Below are positions 44,634-44,659 of a DNA stretch of 44,659 nucleotides, piece by piece. Origin of the DNA: Bacteroidales bacterium (lineage in GTDB: Bacteria; Bacteroidota; Bacteroidia; Bacteroidales; F082); the NCBI GenBank assembly GCA_023229245.1, contig JALNZU010000026.1, positions 1 through 44,659 on the forward strand. The letters run 5' to 3'. Made by a program: the position numbers and the translations under genes. Numbering within the stretch: position 1 is the stretch's first letter; every line of letters starts with the position of its first letter. The notes beneath the pieces are model-generated. The model saw only the letters and a list, made by a program, of their open reading frames with translations, did not search any database and had not been told where the DNA came from.

Positions 44634-44659
44634 ATGTTTATAAGAGAAAAGAAAAACAG
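44634..44659 (+). CDS. Probable transposase, first eight codons (partial)
   Basis: ATG at 44634 opens a frame M-F-I-R-E-K-K-N and is cut by the window edge. This start (M-F-[IV]-R-[EK]-K-x-N) is, from memory, typical of IS1634-like transposases, which continue with a S-G-S/T segment. Eight residues alone are weak, but the inverted repeat and promoter box just upstream support it. Confidence 0.5.

Larger units (their letters stand above)
44549..44659 (+). mobile_element. Left end of an insertion sequence (partial)
   Basis: Begins at or near a perfect inverted-repeat arm and contains the start of a probable transposase gene. The right end and any target duplication are outside the window, so the exact boundary and family are not fixed. 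The transposase start resembles IS1634-type elements of the IS4 superfamily. Confidence 0.55.

Overview
The window looks like an ordinary housekeeping and cell-envelope stretch of a Bacteroidota chromosome (moderately AT-rich, class or order not determinable by eye). Several things point there together: a short RpoD without region 1.1, type IX secretion (T9SS) C-terminal sorting domains on two secreted proteins, a PUR-family DUF3276 protein, a transketolase split into two subunits, a long signal peptidase I, the parA-parB-DUF5683-dapB-lepB order, and repeated TAnnTTTG promoter elements, which are the Bacteroidota sigma-A -7 box. A four-subunit 2-oxoacid:ferredoxin oxidoreductase suggests at least partly anaerobic amino-acid or 2-oxoacid metabolism.

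Layout. 1-4396 (minus): dapF, a GNAT acetyltransferase, mltG, a phosphohexomutase and a TPR lipoprotein cut by the left edge, probably one envelope-related transcript. 4838-7364 (plus): HtrA/DegQ protease and primary sigma factor rpoD, closed by a clear terminator. 7449-8390 (minus): an outer-membrane-type protein and a 41-residue lipoprotein. 8484-9770 (plus): ung and an RdgB-type nucleotide pyrophosphatase, whose 3' end overlaps the convergent ddl (minus). 10951-14960 (plus): PASTA protein, T9SS cargo and RluD. 14970-16841 (minus): T9SS-exported trypsin-like protease. 16956-22554 (plus): heptose epimerase, a 570-base gap with a strong hairpin, split transketolase, shikimate kinase and a FadL-type outer-membrane protein ending in a terminator.

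23004-27199 (plus): PLP aminotransferase followed by the ferredoxin/alpha/beta/gamma genes of a Vor/Kor-type oxidoreductase, then a terminator. 27313-31121 (plus): TIGR02757 protein, exported alpha/beta hydrolase, exported beta-propeller protein, smpB and an exported thioredoxin-fold protein. 31257-37247 (minus): cyclophilin, lepB, dapB, DUF5683, parB, parA and a PUR-family regulator. 37536-40689 (plus): two tandem CotH-kinase lipoproteins. 41069-44468 (plus): an LtaS/OpgB-type membrane sulfatase-fold transferase overlapping a diacylglycerol-kinase-family lipid kinase, then a SUI1-like factor.

The right edge (44549-44659) appears to be the start of an insertion sequence: a perfect 17-bp inverted repeat, a promoter box inside one arm, and the first eight codons of a probable transposase. 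It cuts a small gene that overlapped the end of the SUI1 gene.

The best leads beyond standard annotation are the foldback at the insertion-sequence end, the hairpin upstream of the transketolase genes (possibly a small RNA), a GNAT gene relic in the smpB leader, the diverged CotH pair, and the transferase/lipid-kinase pair. I found no tRNA, rRNA, CRISPR array, phage block or recognisable defence system.
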